From Reticulitermes lucifugus (taxonomy: Eukaryota > Arthropoda > Insecta > Blattodea > Rhinotermitidae), in NCBI GenBank assembly GCA_026260175.1, contig JAKCWW010000544.1, forward strand, positions 41,951-105,950: a stretch of 64,000 bases of DNA, given 5' to 3'. Position numbers and translations under genes: made by a program. This document shows, one piece after another, positions 13,475-25,560 of the stretch; the first letter of the stretch is position 1; each line of letters begins with the position of its first letter. The notes under the pieces were generated by a model. It was not told where the DNA came from. It ran no database searches and worked only from the letters and a program-made list of their open reading frames with translations.

Positions 13475-16400
13475 GTGATATTCCGTGTATTAAAGTCGAG
13501 CCTCGGGATCTTCCTGTTCGTCATTTATTCATTTTTATCGCGACATTCAAAACCACCCAAGAGCTTCCCCCCCCCTACTAAACAATGACACCTGTGTTCC
13601 TTTTCCGGGTAAAACAACCTGGAGAACTGCACTGATTTCTAAGTCCGTCTAGTGACAATGTCGTTAACATGCACAGCTTTAATTTCAGGTCCTTTGTGCT
13701 TACTTAGCGTGCAACTTTCATAATCTTATTTAAATCTAATCTTATTTAATTCAAGTATAAAATTTCTGTTTGTATGAAACGTATAAATGAAGAGAGAGGT
13801 GGGGCATAGACAAATCATGGAAGAGAACAGAAGTGAGTGCAGTGACCTATTGGATGACCTACATGTAGAATAAAAGTGATATTGTAACTTAAAGCATTGC
13901 GATGTTGAGAATTGTATTGCATGGGGGAAATTTATTGCCTGACTGAGGAAAGGCAATGGGGTTATTCAAATACCATATCCTGACTCTACTTAGTGTAATA
14001 ATCCTTAGTTAAAGAGAAAAGTAAAGGTCTATGAAGTGTTCAGGGTAGCATTAGTCGTAATTAATAAAAAGACACAATTTTATATTATGTCAAAACGCTG
14101 TACACAACCTTCATTCATATCACATTTTGTGCAAATCATATAAAGACACCAAGATTTCAGTGGCTTGTCTTATTAACCTTCACGGCAACTTTCATTTGGG
14201 CCTGTGTCATATTACAATCTCCTCTTCCGAGGAATTTATAAAATTCGATTCTCTCTTCAATTTAAGGGCTGATACGGCTGAGTTATTTGCTCTCTTACAT
14301 AATTTTGAATATTTTAAGATAGATGATCTCTAATCTTGTTAGTTGGTCTTGTTATTCATTAAGTCTTTCAGACAAGTGCGTAGACAGTCAGACAGCAAAT
14401 TGTTTCTAATGCCCTGGTCAGTTATGCTTATGTTTCTTAATATTATCCTAATCATGTTTCTTTCTGTGTAAGCAGATGTTTACTTTTTGTTTAGTTACAT
14501 TATTATTGCGACTGAAACAAATACGGTCAATTTATTTTTACGATTTGTTTAATGCCTACATTGTAAAAACAAATGTAATGTGTGATAATGAAATGCAGTG
14601 GCAACACGGTCTAACATGTTGCGCTCAGTGAATGCTGAATTATCTTCCCAGGCTGTACGATGCATTACGACCCAGTCGTGTGTCCAAACGTACTCCATTG
14701 ATCGCTTTGTATAAGTAGGACAAAGAACAACCTGACATCGAAGAAATTCTCTGCGTAAGGGCTGATGATAATCCCAATATTTTCGGGCTGACTACAATTA
14801 AAAAATATAATGTAATACCCATCCTAATACCCCATTACATTAATTGCTTCAAGAGACGTAAGCTAAAACCACTAACACTTCTTTCCCTCCTTCTCTTTTC
14901 TTTTCATACAAATTTCTTTAATTTGAAAATAAAACAAAAACTGAATATCTGTTAGATTTGGTATTTCGTAACTCGACAGAAATAGTTTATAAGTTAAGCA
15001 AATGTTTTGAAGATAAGAACCAAATCACGAATAAATTAAATTTCACAAGAGGTCCTGCAGCTGTATTGGTTTTCAGTCCAGAAAAGAAGAAAATTATAAT
15101 TTTAATGCCATTAATCACCGTTATGTTCTAGCACCCCAATAAAACCAACAAATGATCCGTCAACAGGTCATCACGAATCATTAGTTCGCTTTATTGTAAG
15201 AAAATAATGCCCTATAATAATAAATTTGTTTACGAACGTGTTACATAAATAAGGTCATGAAATTAAATGATAATGCTCTACAACGTTAAATATACTCGTA
15301 TATTTTATATATTCAGATGAAGTGCCTTTTGTTTTACATAATCCCCAAAACACTTGCATTTATTCCAATTCGGCACGAGTTTAATAATTTTGTCACTGTA
15401 GAAAGCTGGCTCCTCTATTCGCACCGATCACGAACAGCCAATTGCAATTTCTAATTTTGTGTAATGAAAACTGAAGGAACAAATTGGTTTTTCTCTCATA
15501 AAAGAAGAGAGGTGAGATACATGTACTTAATTTTAGAAAAGAATTATTTACGCGCCTAGCAGACTTTAAAAAACACATATTTCTGCTATTAATTAATTGA
15601 AATAGTGGCCAAACAAAATGTAATAAAGAAAACTAATTTAAAAGAAATAAATTTAGAATAAATAAATTTGGTGGCACAAACACTAAAATACTATCTTATA
15701 ATTAAAAACTACTATCAGGCAACAATCTATTAAGAAAGTGGTTTAATTACTCTATATCAATCTGCAAGATTTTCTCACGATTGATTCACACCTGGTACCA
15801 GCATGAAGGTTTCTGTGAGTCTATTCTATATTGCAACACGCCTCTCGAGCACTGATGCCCAGGCTGTAGCTAACCGATCAAAATAAAATAGCACATCCGT
15901 ACAGTGTTTAAGTCAGTAACATTTGCATTAGCGGATTATTTAGTAACATTTTATCATCAGTCAACCTACTGTATGGTATTAAATGTTACGGTAATTAGGT
16001 ATTATGAAGAATTTTGAAGGACGTATTTGTAGCCAGGCTTACGGTACCTATTTTTCGGTGCTTTTATGGAGGGACTCGGAGAGAAACGGAAAAATCTCAG
16101 GCATAATGGCCGATTTCTTTTCTGAGATCTTCCAAACGCGAAAGGGATTTGCTAACTACTGCATTAAAATTGTTACGCCATCGCTCACTATATTCCACCT
16201 TTCAAACACAGAGAGAAGTCCCCTTTACTTGAGAGACAGGAGTTAGACCATTTATCCATTCATAATCAACGGTATTCAAATGGTACGGCATGTGCATGAG
16301 TTTTCGGAAATGTCAACTGAATAAAACTCGCAGAAGATTTGCACTTTCAATGAAAATTAAATTTGCATTCCTGGTTATGGAAACTACTTTTTTTAGCTCT

Positions 16401-17964
16401 CAATAATATTTAAAACCAGTACTCTTCTGATATCGATACATGTCATTTCCTTCTGAAAATGCATAAAAAATATTTATTACACAGCACACATTTTCACAGT
16501 GGTTATTCTAATATGCAGTACAAAAAACAGTTTAAAAATTCACATGTGAAAAGAAACACAGTGTTAATGTGGGTATAAATTGGCAACATTTTAACATCGT
16601 TTGATTCACTGTGTTCCTGATTATTGAAGTGTGAGAAAAAATTGCATTAAGCTAAGAAAGCAAATAAATCCGTTCTCTTTTCCTTCGATTTGTTTTACAG
16701 TACCTTAAATACACAATAAATGCAGTAGGGGGTTAGAATTTTATGAGTGCTTTAAGGAATATTGGGAGTTTTGAGAAGAGAATTCTAGGTGAAGAGACTC
16801 CTAAAATTTAAATCTAGTGCTACGAACTAACACCTGTTTCGGGAGATAGGGGCGATGTTTTTACAATGGATTTGGATGCAGTGTCGTTTTATTGGGTGAT
16901 AAAGCAAGGACGAAAGGACTTTTGTCCCTTTAAGGTCTACGTGTTGCAGCTCTGCATCTACCACTTCAAGGAGATTAAAGTTCTTCGTTAAATCCTTTAC
17001 ATCTTCACAGAGTACAGAAGAATAAAAAGAAGAGGCTGAGCGGTGATGTGGAAGTGTGTAAGCCAGAGTTGCCATCCACTTTGAGGGCGGGCGGTAACTG
17101 CCTCTTCTGCGCGCTGCTAAACGCCAGAACAAACTTCCTGCTTGCTCCACATTGTCATATGGTTAGCACATAATCATATTTTGCTTTAACATCAAAGCAA
17201 AGGTAGGCCCATCAAGTGCCAGGGTTTAGCCACAGCACAATAGAGCGGTTCAAAAGAGTAGCGCTGAATAATATTACTGAAATTTATCAAGGAGCGGTAG
17301 TGGACTGATCCATATGAAATCCAGTCTGGTAATATTCATGCTTGACTTTTCGTTGCTTATTCCTGCGCTTTCTGTAACTCTGCTTCATATCGCCACTTGA
17401 AAAGCAAAAACCGTTACGTAACTGAGTAAATAATTTAGTTGGTAAAGCACTGTTCAAGTACAATATCGTTCTTACTAAATTTGCTGTAAAGTAAAAATCT
17501 CCTTTTCTCTAAGCATTTAACACTTTCAATCTAAGACGTTTATTTCAATTTTAGATTACATTTTCACAAGAAAAACGTATAATTGTTATACGCCGGCACT
17601 TCAAAGAAAGCTCGAAAACTTAGTTAATATCTCTCAAAATATGGAAGCGTAAGACTGAACATGTTGGTGTGGCGGTAACCCTCCATATTGGTATTTGGAA
17701 GATGCCTGATAAGAATGTTTGTCAAAACGATGATTATCCTAATATATTCTTTTGGTGATTTCCTCAGTTCTTCTGGGCAAATTACGGGTTAGGACCTCGA
17801 CAATGCCAAATCGCTTCCTTCCGTGTCCACTCCACCATTCATCGAACATCCAAGTTTTCTTTGTTATAAGCTTCGAGACAAAAACAATTTTGTAAAATAA
17901 AAACAAACAAGGGGAGTGAGGGAGAAACGTTAGTGACAGAGTTTGACATATCCTGAGAACGACT
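13475..17964. other. anonymous DNA, one unassigned frame
   Basis: No gene recognised. A somewhat GC-rich minus-strand frame of 107 codons at 16827-17150 starts at an ATG but has no domain I can name and no clear splice context. I leave it uncalled. Confidence 0.45.
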
Positions 17965-18275
17965 AAGTGCGTGAGTGCGTGAGTGCGTATGGCTATAGCG
18001 AAACTGAATGACAGATTGAGTGGCTGGGCAAATGACTGGCAAAAGAGATGATTGACTGAGCGGCATATAAGGGATTCGGGTTGTGAGAGGTTGAGACGAC
18101 GAGAGTGGGATACAGGAAGTGTTCGTTAGAGTGAGTGCCTCATTGACTTTTCGAGTGACAGAGAATAAGATTTACAGAAAGAGAGAGAGACAGACCCATG
18201 GAAAGGCTGGGACATTGACTGACACATTAATAATGACTCTGAATGTGAGATTGGGAGTGAGCGATTGAGTGAAAT
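17965..18275. repeat. degenerate GAGT/GACT-rich low-complexity tract
   Basis: GTGAGTGC is repeated in tandem around 17970-17990. Many scattered GAGTGA, GACTGA and ATTGAGTG words and a GA run (18179-18192) follow. It looks like an old, eroded tetranucleotide microsatellite. Confidence 0.6.
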
Positions 18276-18690
18276 AATGGATTTTTAATTCCATATGCAA
18301 CACACAAAACACAAATTATACATAAATATTTGCGTTACAGGAGGCTTAATGTAAAAGATTTTGTATATTTGAAATCAGTATATCATGGTAGTATCTCTAA
18401 TCCCCATAGTGATACTTACGGCCGGAAGTATGCGTATGTTGATGATACATCGCACTTTAGGACAGCCATCCAGCACCCCCCCCCCCTTTCAATACGTAAT
18501 TACTCCCAACGTCAAAGACATCTAGACGCATGAAGGATCTATTAATAAACCAAAGGACATGAGGATCATCATTGTTGGGCTCTGAATTCAAAGTTTTCTT
18601 TGTCCGTATTTATCAGTTTCATGCTTCAACGCTATTTGATTCATTGTCTAATATATTATCTACGAGATTTTTCTCTTTTCCATACCTCTT
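18276..18690. other. anonymous DNA
   Basis: No feature recognised except a C run around 18475-18486. Confidence 0.5.
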
Positions 18691-18850
18691 CAACCCGGCC
18701 CACCCGGTTTCCTACACAGCGAGTGACGGGGCTCTTTCCCGCGGGTAAAGCGGCCAGGGCGTGGCGTTTACCACCCACCCACTCACCCACATCCGGCTCC
18801 GAGGTTAAGCATGAGTCTGTGTCTTCACGGCATGAAAAGGGGAGACCTTG
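18691..18850 (+). repeat. SINE fragment, GRDSVVG/PGLFPGGKAA family
   Basis: The plus-strand reading contains RVTGLFPAGKAARAWRLPPT followed by a GSEVK-like segment. This matches, from memory, the body of the insect repeat whose 5' end gives GRDSVVGIATRYG (present at 44.7 kb). It is much GC-richer than its surroundings, as expected of an inserted SINE. The tRNA-like head is absent or decayed. A related copy lies at 53.1 kb. Confidence 0.65.
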
Positions 18851-21556
18851 ACTCCATATCTTTCATAAAAGCATGAATGCTAATTCTAGCACTTGGTACA
18901 ACACACGATCAACATACAGAGCATTGTCACAATTTCTAGCATTCGAATTGATCGGCAAAGCAGCGACACTCAAGTTTAGCTTGGTTTTTCAGACCAGTCC
19001 TATCTAAGCCTTGGCTCCAGCAAACACTGGATTTCTTGGTGCAAAAGCCACAGATGTGTTGCTTTGTGTAGGCCTACACAAATTAGAAAACACGGATAAG
19101 AAAATAGTTGGCTAAACTAAATACAAACAGGATAGAGCAGTTACTTGAAGTCGAAGGATTGCCATGGAGTTTCCCCATTGAAAGACGAGGCCTGTATTCT
19201 CTACGTAGCCCTATGTTCTCCTCTGTAAATTATCTCTCCTTTATTCCAACGCATTCCGTATTCCCCTTTCTAGGACCCTTCTGGTATTTCGAGCTTTGAG
19301 ACTTCTCTCAATTTCGAAATCATAAAGCCTATTTATGAATAGCAATCCAGAAGCTACGACGAGTATCATGGCCTTACTCCATAAAGTCTACTTCCACTAG
19401 CACAGAACTACTGAAATAATATTCAAAACTGGAAAAGAATATGTTCCATTATTTGACATGCGTTACTTATTCAACGATACATAGGCATATGCACTCCGTC
19501 TTTAATGTTATTCCTTGTAATGTCGATATTACTGAGCATTGGGTCGGATAAAATGACCAGTCTTTTCCGTTTTCTTACTTTAAGCCTCAATATCAATTTC
19601 TGGTGTTCTGTAATATCACATAGGCCTAATCTAACGATGTTGCCATTTGATGACACGTAATAAATTAGGATAAACTTGGAAGTGGTTGTGGCCTATTTTG
19701 AAGTATTATTGAAACGTTATTCTTGTCAATTTGAAGTAAAAGCCCATAAAATCTTCTGCCAATACAGAGAGTCTCCAAGCGTGTCGAAGTACAAAGGGCT
19801 AGGATTGGAGTCGTGGTGATTTATTTTAATGTAACATCCAGATCAATCGACTGGAGATACCGGTTGCTGCACTTTTAAATAACGGGCTGTATTACAGGAA
19901 GTAAGGATCGTAATTTTCAGATCTTAAATATACCCTATATTGCTTTAGACAGCAGCAGCATCAGACGTACCTAATTGTAGTGTGCATTGTATCGAAGTCA
20001 TGCGCCAGATTAGTTCACTTAGCTCACTAACAATACCAATACAACTGGGTAACAACATCTGTTGAATTTTCTAACTATTCAATTCCAGCATTAATCGACA
20101 CGTTCTTGTGGCTAGAAAGTTGACGTAAATTGAATACTGGACATCGGAGATTACTGTATACTACATTAAAGCCATAGCCACCCCATTAAGAGTAATGAGA
20201 TAATTTTGAAGCCAAAATAACCGATTCTTAGACTGTTTAAAGACTGCCTTCCATGCAATTTGGAGGTTATATAGGGACAAGTATAGTGAGAAGATGAAAA
20301 GGGAAAGTGAGTAGGCAATTGTTTCAACGGTGATAATCACCCCTTCAGGACATAGTCCGGCACTGGAACGCATAACCTAACCCAGAAACGTGATAACCTC
20401 AGTCCAGATAGCCCGTAACTAGTCCTAAGGACATTCGGAACAGAGACATCTAGAACACATTCCCAGTGAATTAGGCAACAAGTACTTCTCCGGTGTGCAG
20501 CCAACCTCAAGCCGTATAGGAAAAATACCAGGAATTTGGTAACTGGGCATCGAGATATTTGCCTAGTCGCCACTGGCTACAAAAGAATTTTGACTGGCTA
20601 CTAATTACCAACTCTTAGCTCGGGAATTAAATTTTGGAGTTCCTGTAAAATGAATTCGAAAATTTGAGCTACAGGATAAGGGAAGTAATTATATCTGAAG
20701 AAGCTTATCTTCACAAAATCAGCGATAACATTAATCTCAATTTAATTCAATTTTTCAGTTATATCAGTCATTGATAAACAATATGACCAAATGATAACAG
20801 CTGTAAAAGCTTATGGGATGTACCTATGCTTTAATCGGAACTGCAGACTCATTTCTCGTGAAAAAAAATCACAAAATTTGCATTTAAATTTAAATCGTAA
20901 CTTCATTGGCTTGCACAGCTGGAGTCGAGCCATAGACCAACCATGCTGGGAGGTCACAAAACAGAAAAGTTTCTGTCAAAAAATAATGTCTTTATGTGTG
21001 CAGTGCCACAAAATTAGTTTGTAGATAATGAAAACTTTTGGGAATGCGGTGAAATTAAATCGTCAAGGCGGATTTACCGCATTTATCTGATGACTATGAA
21101 ACTGGAACATACCTGGCATCATGCGTCAAAGTAAGAAGAAAAATATTTCTTGTGATTAGAATACTTTTCTAAACCCTGTATAGAAACATATATTAAAGTT
21201 CTGCACAACCTACAAAAATATATAATTATTGCAGCAGCCCTGTCTATATATTTTTGTGTTTAATGATATCTTATGAACCCCATTCTTTACACAGCATAAA
21301 ACGCTAGAATAATTTATAAATGAAAAAACTGAATTTAGGTGGAACGTTTCCTTGTTTGCTTTTAAGTACGTTCACTGTAACTTCCTATAATGCCTGAAGA
21401 ACACTTTGAATAACCGGTTATCCCATAGTTAAATGTGGCTTGGATTTATTCGGTGGCCGTACTTTTACCCACTTTGACCACAGCTCTTGCTGTAAGTTGT
21501 ATGCATATGCAATAAGTCACAAGTGTATGGTGCAGCCGGTAGCAAGCACGACGTGA
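18851..21556. other. anonymous DNA with two overlapping minus-strand frames
   Basis: No gene recognised. Two adjoining minus-strand frames at 20161-20573 (70 and 78 codons, overlapping in different registers) cover a GC-richer block. They could be one frameshifted relic of an unidentified repeat, but no motif supports a name. Confidence 0.4.
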
Positions 21557-21582
21557 GGAAGGAAGGAAGGAAGGAAGGAAGG
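21557..21582. repeat. (GGAA)n microsatellite
   Basis: About six and a half tandem GGAA units. Confidence 0.95.
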
Positions 21583-21848
21583 TGATTAAATTGACTGCCA
21601 TCGCAGATCATAATTTGAGCAGCGTGTTGTTTGGAAGCTCCTGTAATGCAATTATCGAATAGTGAAGTAGGAATGGAGAGCATACCCAATGGCAAGGACA
21701 AGCAGCCGGTAGGGATTTAGCACGGAGCTGTTAACAAAATTAACTTCCTGCTGGCTGTACTACGGGCAGCGAAAAAGATGGAAAGTGTTTTCGATCTCAT
21801 CGCTGGCATTTAAGGTACCAGGAACAAGCCACATAATGAGTCTGTAAT

Positions 21849-22230
21849 GTTTATAGCAGCACGGGAAAAGTAAGTTTATTGTTGTCATAATGCTTATGCC
21901 AGCATGAGAAATGTTATTGTTGCCTTTATGCTTGAAACAGCAAAGTAATGTTAATCACTTTTTTAATGATACTTAGATGAACGTGGGAAATGTTCGTTTT
22001 TGCTGTCATGTTGCTTATAATAGCAAGGAAAACTTTAGTTTTTTACTGTCATGTTAAGTGTTTCGGCATGGTAAAGGTTGCTTATAGCTGTCACAATACC
22101 TATAGAAGCGTGAGAAAATTTGGTTATAATTATTGTGATGATGCTTTTATGAGCATGAGAAAGGTTAGTTAATTGTTGTTGTGAAGCCTATAACAGCATG
22201 GGAGATGTTAGTTTGTTGGTGTCGTTATGG
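21849..22230. repeat. degenerate minisatellite of about 42 bp, nine copies
   Basis: Recurring order of words: a CTTATA-like start, AGCATGAGAAA, ATGTTAGTT, then TTGTTGTCAT. Units begin near 21850, 21892, 21930, 21967, 22012, 22055, 22097, 22142 and 22185, with spacing from about 37 to 46 bp. Copies differ strongly, so the array is old. It has no conserved open frame. Confidence 0.75.
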
Positions 22231-22561
22231 TCATCATCACAACGAAGTAGTTTTCAAGCACTATATACAAATAAGATTCATAAGGTCTGACCTTTCGATA
22301 CTCGATTATTACACATCAGTTCGACTGTGGACTGTTGAAGTCCGCCAAATCGACCGAGTCGTTATAAAATAATGATGACAGGGGTTATCCTTGTACCATG
22401 CGCGATATGAACATAAGTGAACAGTGCATTGTGTTTGAATGTATATTCTTAAATCTTTGGTTTATTTATTTCTATCAATTTTTTACATTTTGACTATGCA
22501 TGTGAGTTTAAAACTGACAAAGAAAACACTGAAGTAATTAAGTTCATAACACTTATGCTTC

Positions 22562-22659
22562 GAGATCTGCGCTCTTCTGGATTATTACGCCGAGTGTTAT
22601 GGTAATTGTTTACAATTAACATACCACTCCGCGTATTATCCCAGAAGATTACAGATCTC
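22562..22659. repeat. 98-bp palindrome derived from a PLE terminus
   Basis: The arms 22562-22609 and 22612-22659 are 48 bp each, match at about 39 of 48 positions without gaps, and are separated by 2 bp. The arm contains GCGCTCTTCTGG and GGTAATTGTTTAC. Both strings recur in the same order at 46318-46360, next to the 3' end of the Penelope-like element. I infer that two PLE termini were joined head to head here, losing the ribozyme-like core between them. Confidence 0.75.
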
Positions 22660-24299
22660 ATCAACGTCGCGGCAGAAGCCTGAAATCAAACTTATGCTTC
22701 GATTTTGGGAGCCTCAAATTCATTTCTCAGTTCGGAATTCGGCTATGCTTCTTTCTTTAATTCCTCCAGTAAGCTTCCAGTATCTCACTTCCAACTAGGC
22801 CACGGTTCATTCCTGTCATACAGTTTTCAACTTATTATCCTCTAATCATTCTATCATTATATGGTACAAAATCTGAGCTAAGGAAGGTTTCGTTAGATGG
22901 AAAACAAAAAATTTAATAAGGGACTAAATGCACGCAAATAAAATATTACATATGGAAGTGGGAAGGCAAATGGAGCAAGTAAAGAAAAGGGTATAAAATG
23001 TAAAGTTTGAAAAGAAATTAAAAATATTAAAGCTTAAGGATAAAGCTGAAAATCCCGTTGAAATTACAGGCTGATTTCGGACGTCTCCCTCAACTATCAT
23101 CACTTGTATGAAAGAAGAAAATATTATATAACGTGCTAAATTAAAATATCTCGGAAAAATAAATGTTTCACGCTTAGTTTTGCGATTGTTGGAACAACAG
23201 CAGTATCTGTGTCAGAAACATATTTATATTAATGAAAACGTGATTAAACCGAAGGCTAGGAATGACTGAAGCCGGAAAATTTGCGAGAATACAGCTTCTC
23301 ACGTGTATGTTATTTAAGCAGTGTGGCAGGTGGTGTCCAGCGGAAGCATCGTCAAAGTCTGTTGCATATATTAGGCGATCGAACTCCCAAGTTAATAGTC
23401 CCTGTTTTTCCAATTCAAATCTTCCATATGCTTATTAAATCCAGCAGATGAAACTTTTTAAGTTATAAGAATATCTTTGTTACATCTTTGCTCTCATTTA
23501 AGTAAAGATTTTCCATTTTCTGCTTTCTTTTATTTCCGTATAGCACAAGCAAAAAGGTCATAGTTCTTTTCCTGAGTTTCTAAAGCATTTCTCCAGCTGT
23601 ATTATGGAAGTGTATGGACAAAGGACTAACTATATTCTTCCGTTTGATGTTCGACTGATTTTTCAGGAAGGCATTTCTGTCGAATATCGGGAGTCGAGGG
23701 CATATTGCATTTGCGACTGGGTCTGAGGCACAGTCCTCGAAATATGCCGAGGATTTCTTAAAATTAACAAAGATTCTCCCGAGTTTCCTCAGAGTATCCA
23801 GGCAAATTTTGGTATCGTACACTATAGAAGAGTTGAGTTAGGGCTCTGAAATGCTGCAGGCCGTATTGTAAAATATGCAATACAATGTCATAACACTCTT
23901 CTACAGACGACAGAGCACTTCTCTGATTGAATTTGTGAAATAACACGAAACACAGTTGTAGTCGGAGGGGATCCGGAATCGATTCCCTAGTTTGATTAGT
24001 ACAGCTCTAGTTATTCATGGCTTTCCATGCCAATGCACTCTTTAATGTGTGAAAGGTATTGCGAGAAAATACAATGCGGCCGCCAGGGAAGTATTTGGTC
24101 TCCTATTTCACTGTTAGAATAAGCAATTATCCTTGCATAAGGAGTAGTAAATATTTTATGTAGACAGATATTATAAACAAATAATAAGAGCCAATTAAGG
24201 AGACATACATGACTTTTCTATTTCAGCTGCACCTTTTAATGCATTAGCGACACTCATAAAAATGAAGAAGGAATTTCGATGAATTTTATATGGTATTAA
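22660..24299. other. anonymous AT-rich DNA
   Basis: No feature recognised. A lone B-box-like GGAATCGATTCCC near 23975 has no tRNA-like partner. Confidence 0.5.
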
Positions 24300-24482
24300 T
24301 GTGTGGAAACCAGAGTGGCTTATGTCAAGGTATAATCCTAATACGTGCCTGGAGCGTCTAAGGAAAACCACGAAAATCCTCAGGTCTGTATATTTGGAGT
24401 TTCGGCCAAGATTCGAACAGAGCATCGTCATAATACAAAACAAACACACTGCTGCTTGTGCCAGCCTTTTACATAGACGCAT
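24300..24482 (-). repeat. tRNA-derived SINE, minus strand
   Basis: On the minus strand the B box CTGTTCGAATC (24410-24420) follows an A-box-like TGGCACAAGCAG. The body then reads TTCGTGGTTTTCCTTAGACG and CTCCAGGCACGTATTAGGAT. I recognise this as the core of a common arthropod SINE (GTGGTTTCCCTAAATCG followed by CTCCAGGC). The opposite strand gives the familiar RLRKTTK peptide. The copy is clearly diverged. Confidence 0.7.
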
Positions 24483-25439
24483 CTGCAGATAAGTAGCAGG
24501 TTGGTTATGGAGTTAGCAATATGCAGACTATGGAAGAAAAATTGATTCGGAAAGCCTATAAACATGTCAGTGCACGTTATTCAAGTTACTGATATGCCTG
24601 TAACGATTAATATATTAAACGGTTGAGACCAGCAACTAAGCCGTGTTTGTTATGTGCTGTGTAGTCTATTGTTTCTGCCACTACTAAATACTGTAGCGCT
24701 GCATGCAAGGTTTGCTTTTGGCGTTACACGAGACTGCACTCCGCGATCATAGCCAGCACAGTTTGAAATGTTTCAGACAGAAGACAAGCCAATTATTATT
24801 TTAGTCTATAGGGGCCAGGCATACCATCATTCACATCGTGAATTCAATTTTAAATTTTTTACTATAAACGGTAGTCCTAGAAAAGGCGCGACTGTCATTT
24901 GCTAATTGGTTCGAGCGGTGGCTGTTTCACTCCTCTCCGGTGCGCCACAAGCCAGACGTCCCTGCTTGAGGCCGGGGATGTTCAGAAGATATTGAATCCC
25001 CACACATTTCATATCTTTACTTCATTCTGTCTCTTCCTGCCTTTGTGTCCCTCTCTGTTGTGTTGATGACCGGGTGACGAGTAAAATACAATTTGTAAAC
25101 CCAATTCCAAACAGAATGTAATTAAATTTCCCAATTTTCTCTGTATTTTAGATGGGCGTAAAACTTGTTCTCTCAATTAAAGAAAAAACATAAGCTGAGG
25201 TTTTTCGACAATGGGGTTCTGAGGAAAACATGTGGACCTCAAAGGATGTAACAGGTCTTTAGAAAAGACTGCATAATGAGTAACTTAATGATGTGTACTC
25301 CTTGCCAAGTATTTGTGTGATGAATTCAAAGAGTATGAAATTGGCGGGACAGCAGAAATGCATACAGGCTTTTGGTAAAGAAAATTGAAAGTATGAGAGC
25401 AATTGAATTCCATGCGTACATAGGACGGTAATATTAAAA
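24483..25439. other. anonymous DNA
   Basis: No gene recognised. A GC-richer patch near 24905-24985 has no coding signature. Confidence 0.5.
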
Positions 25440-25560
25440 CAGATCTTAAAGATATAAAATGAGAGGTTTTAAAATAGATGTATCAGACTCGGTATATGGA
25501 TAAGTGGCTGTCCGTTGTCAACGCGGTAATGAACCTTCGCATTCACACCTCAGGTTCTTG
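25440..25560 (+). pseudogene. possible LINE 3'-end fossil
   Basis: Plus-strand frames give DIKM and, in another register, DKWLSVVNAVMNLRI. These resemble the end of the LINE ORF seen better at 50.8 kb (DNIKMD, then RDRW, then NTVI-LRVP). The match is short and needs a frameshift, so I rate it tentative. What follows (a frame to 25843) is unrecognised. Confidence 0.35.

Noticed and set aside
16827-17150. 107-codon minus-strand ATG frame in GC-richer DNA
   Set aside because: No domain, no splice or promoter context; length is not exceptional for this composition.
20161-20573. Two overlapping minus-strand frames resembling one frameshifted protein
   Set aside because: I could not match either to any family; may be an unknown repeat but cannot be supported.
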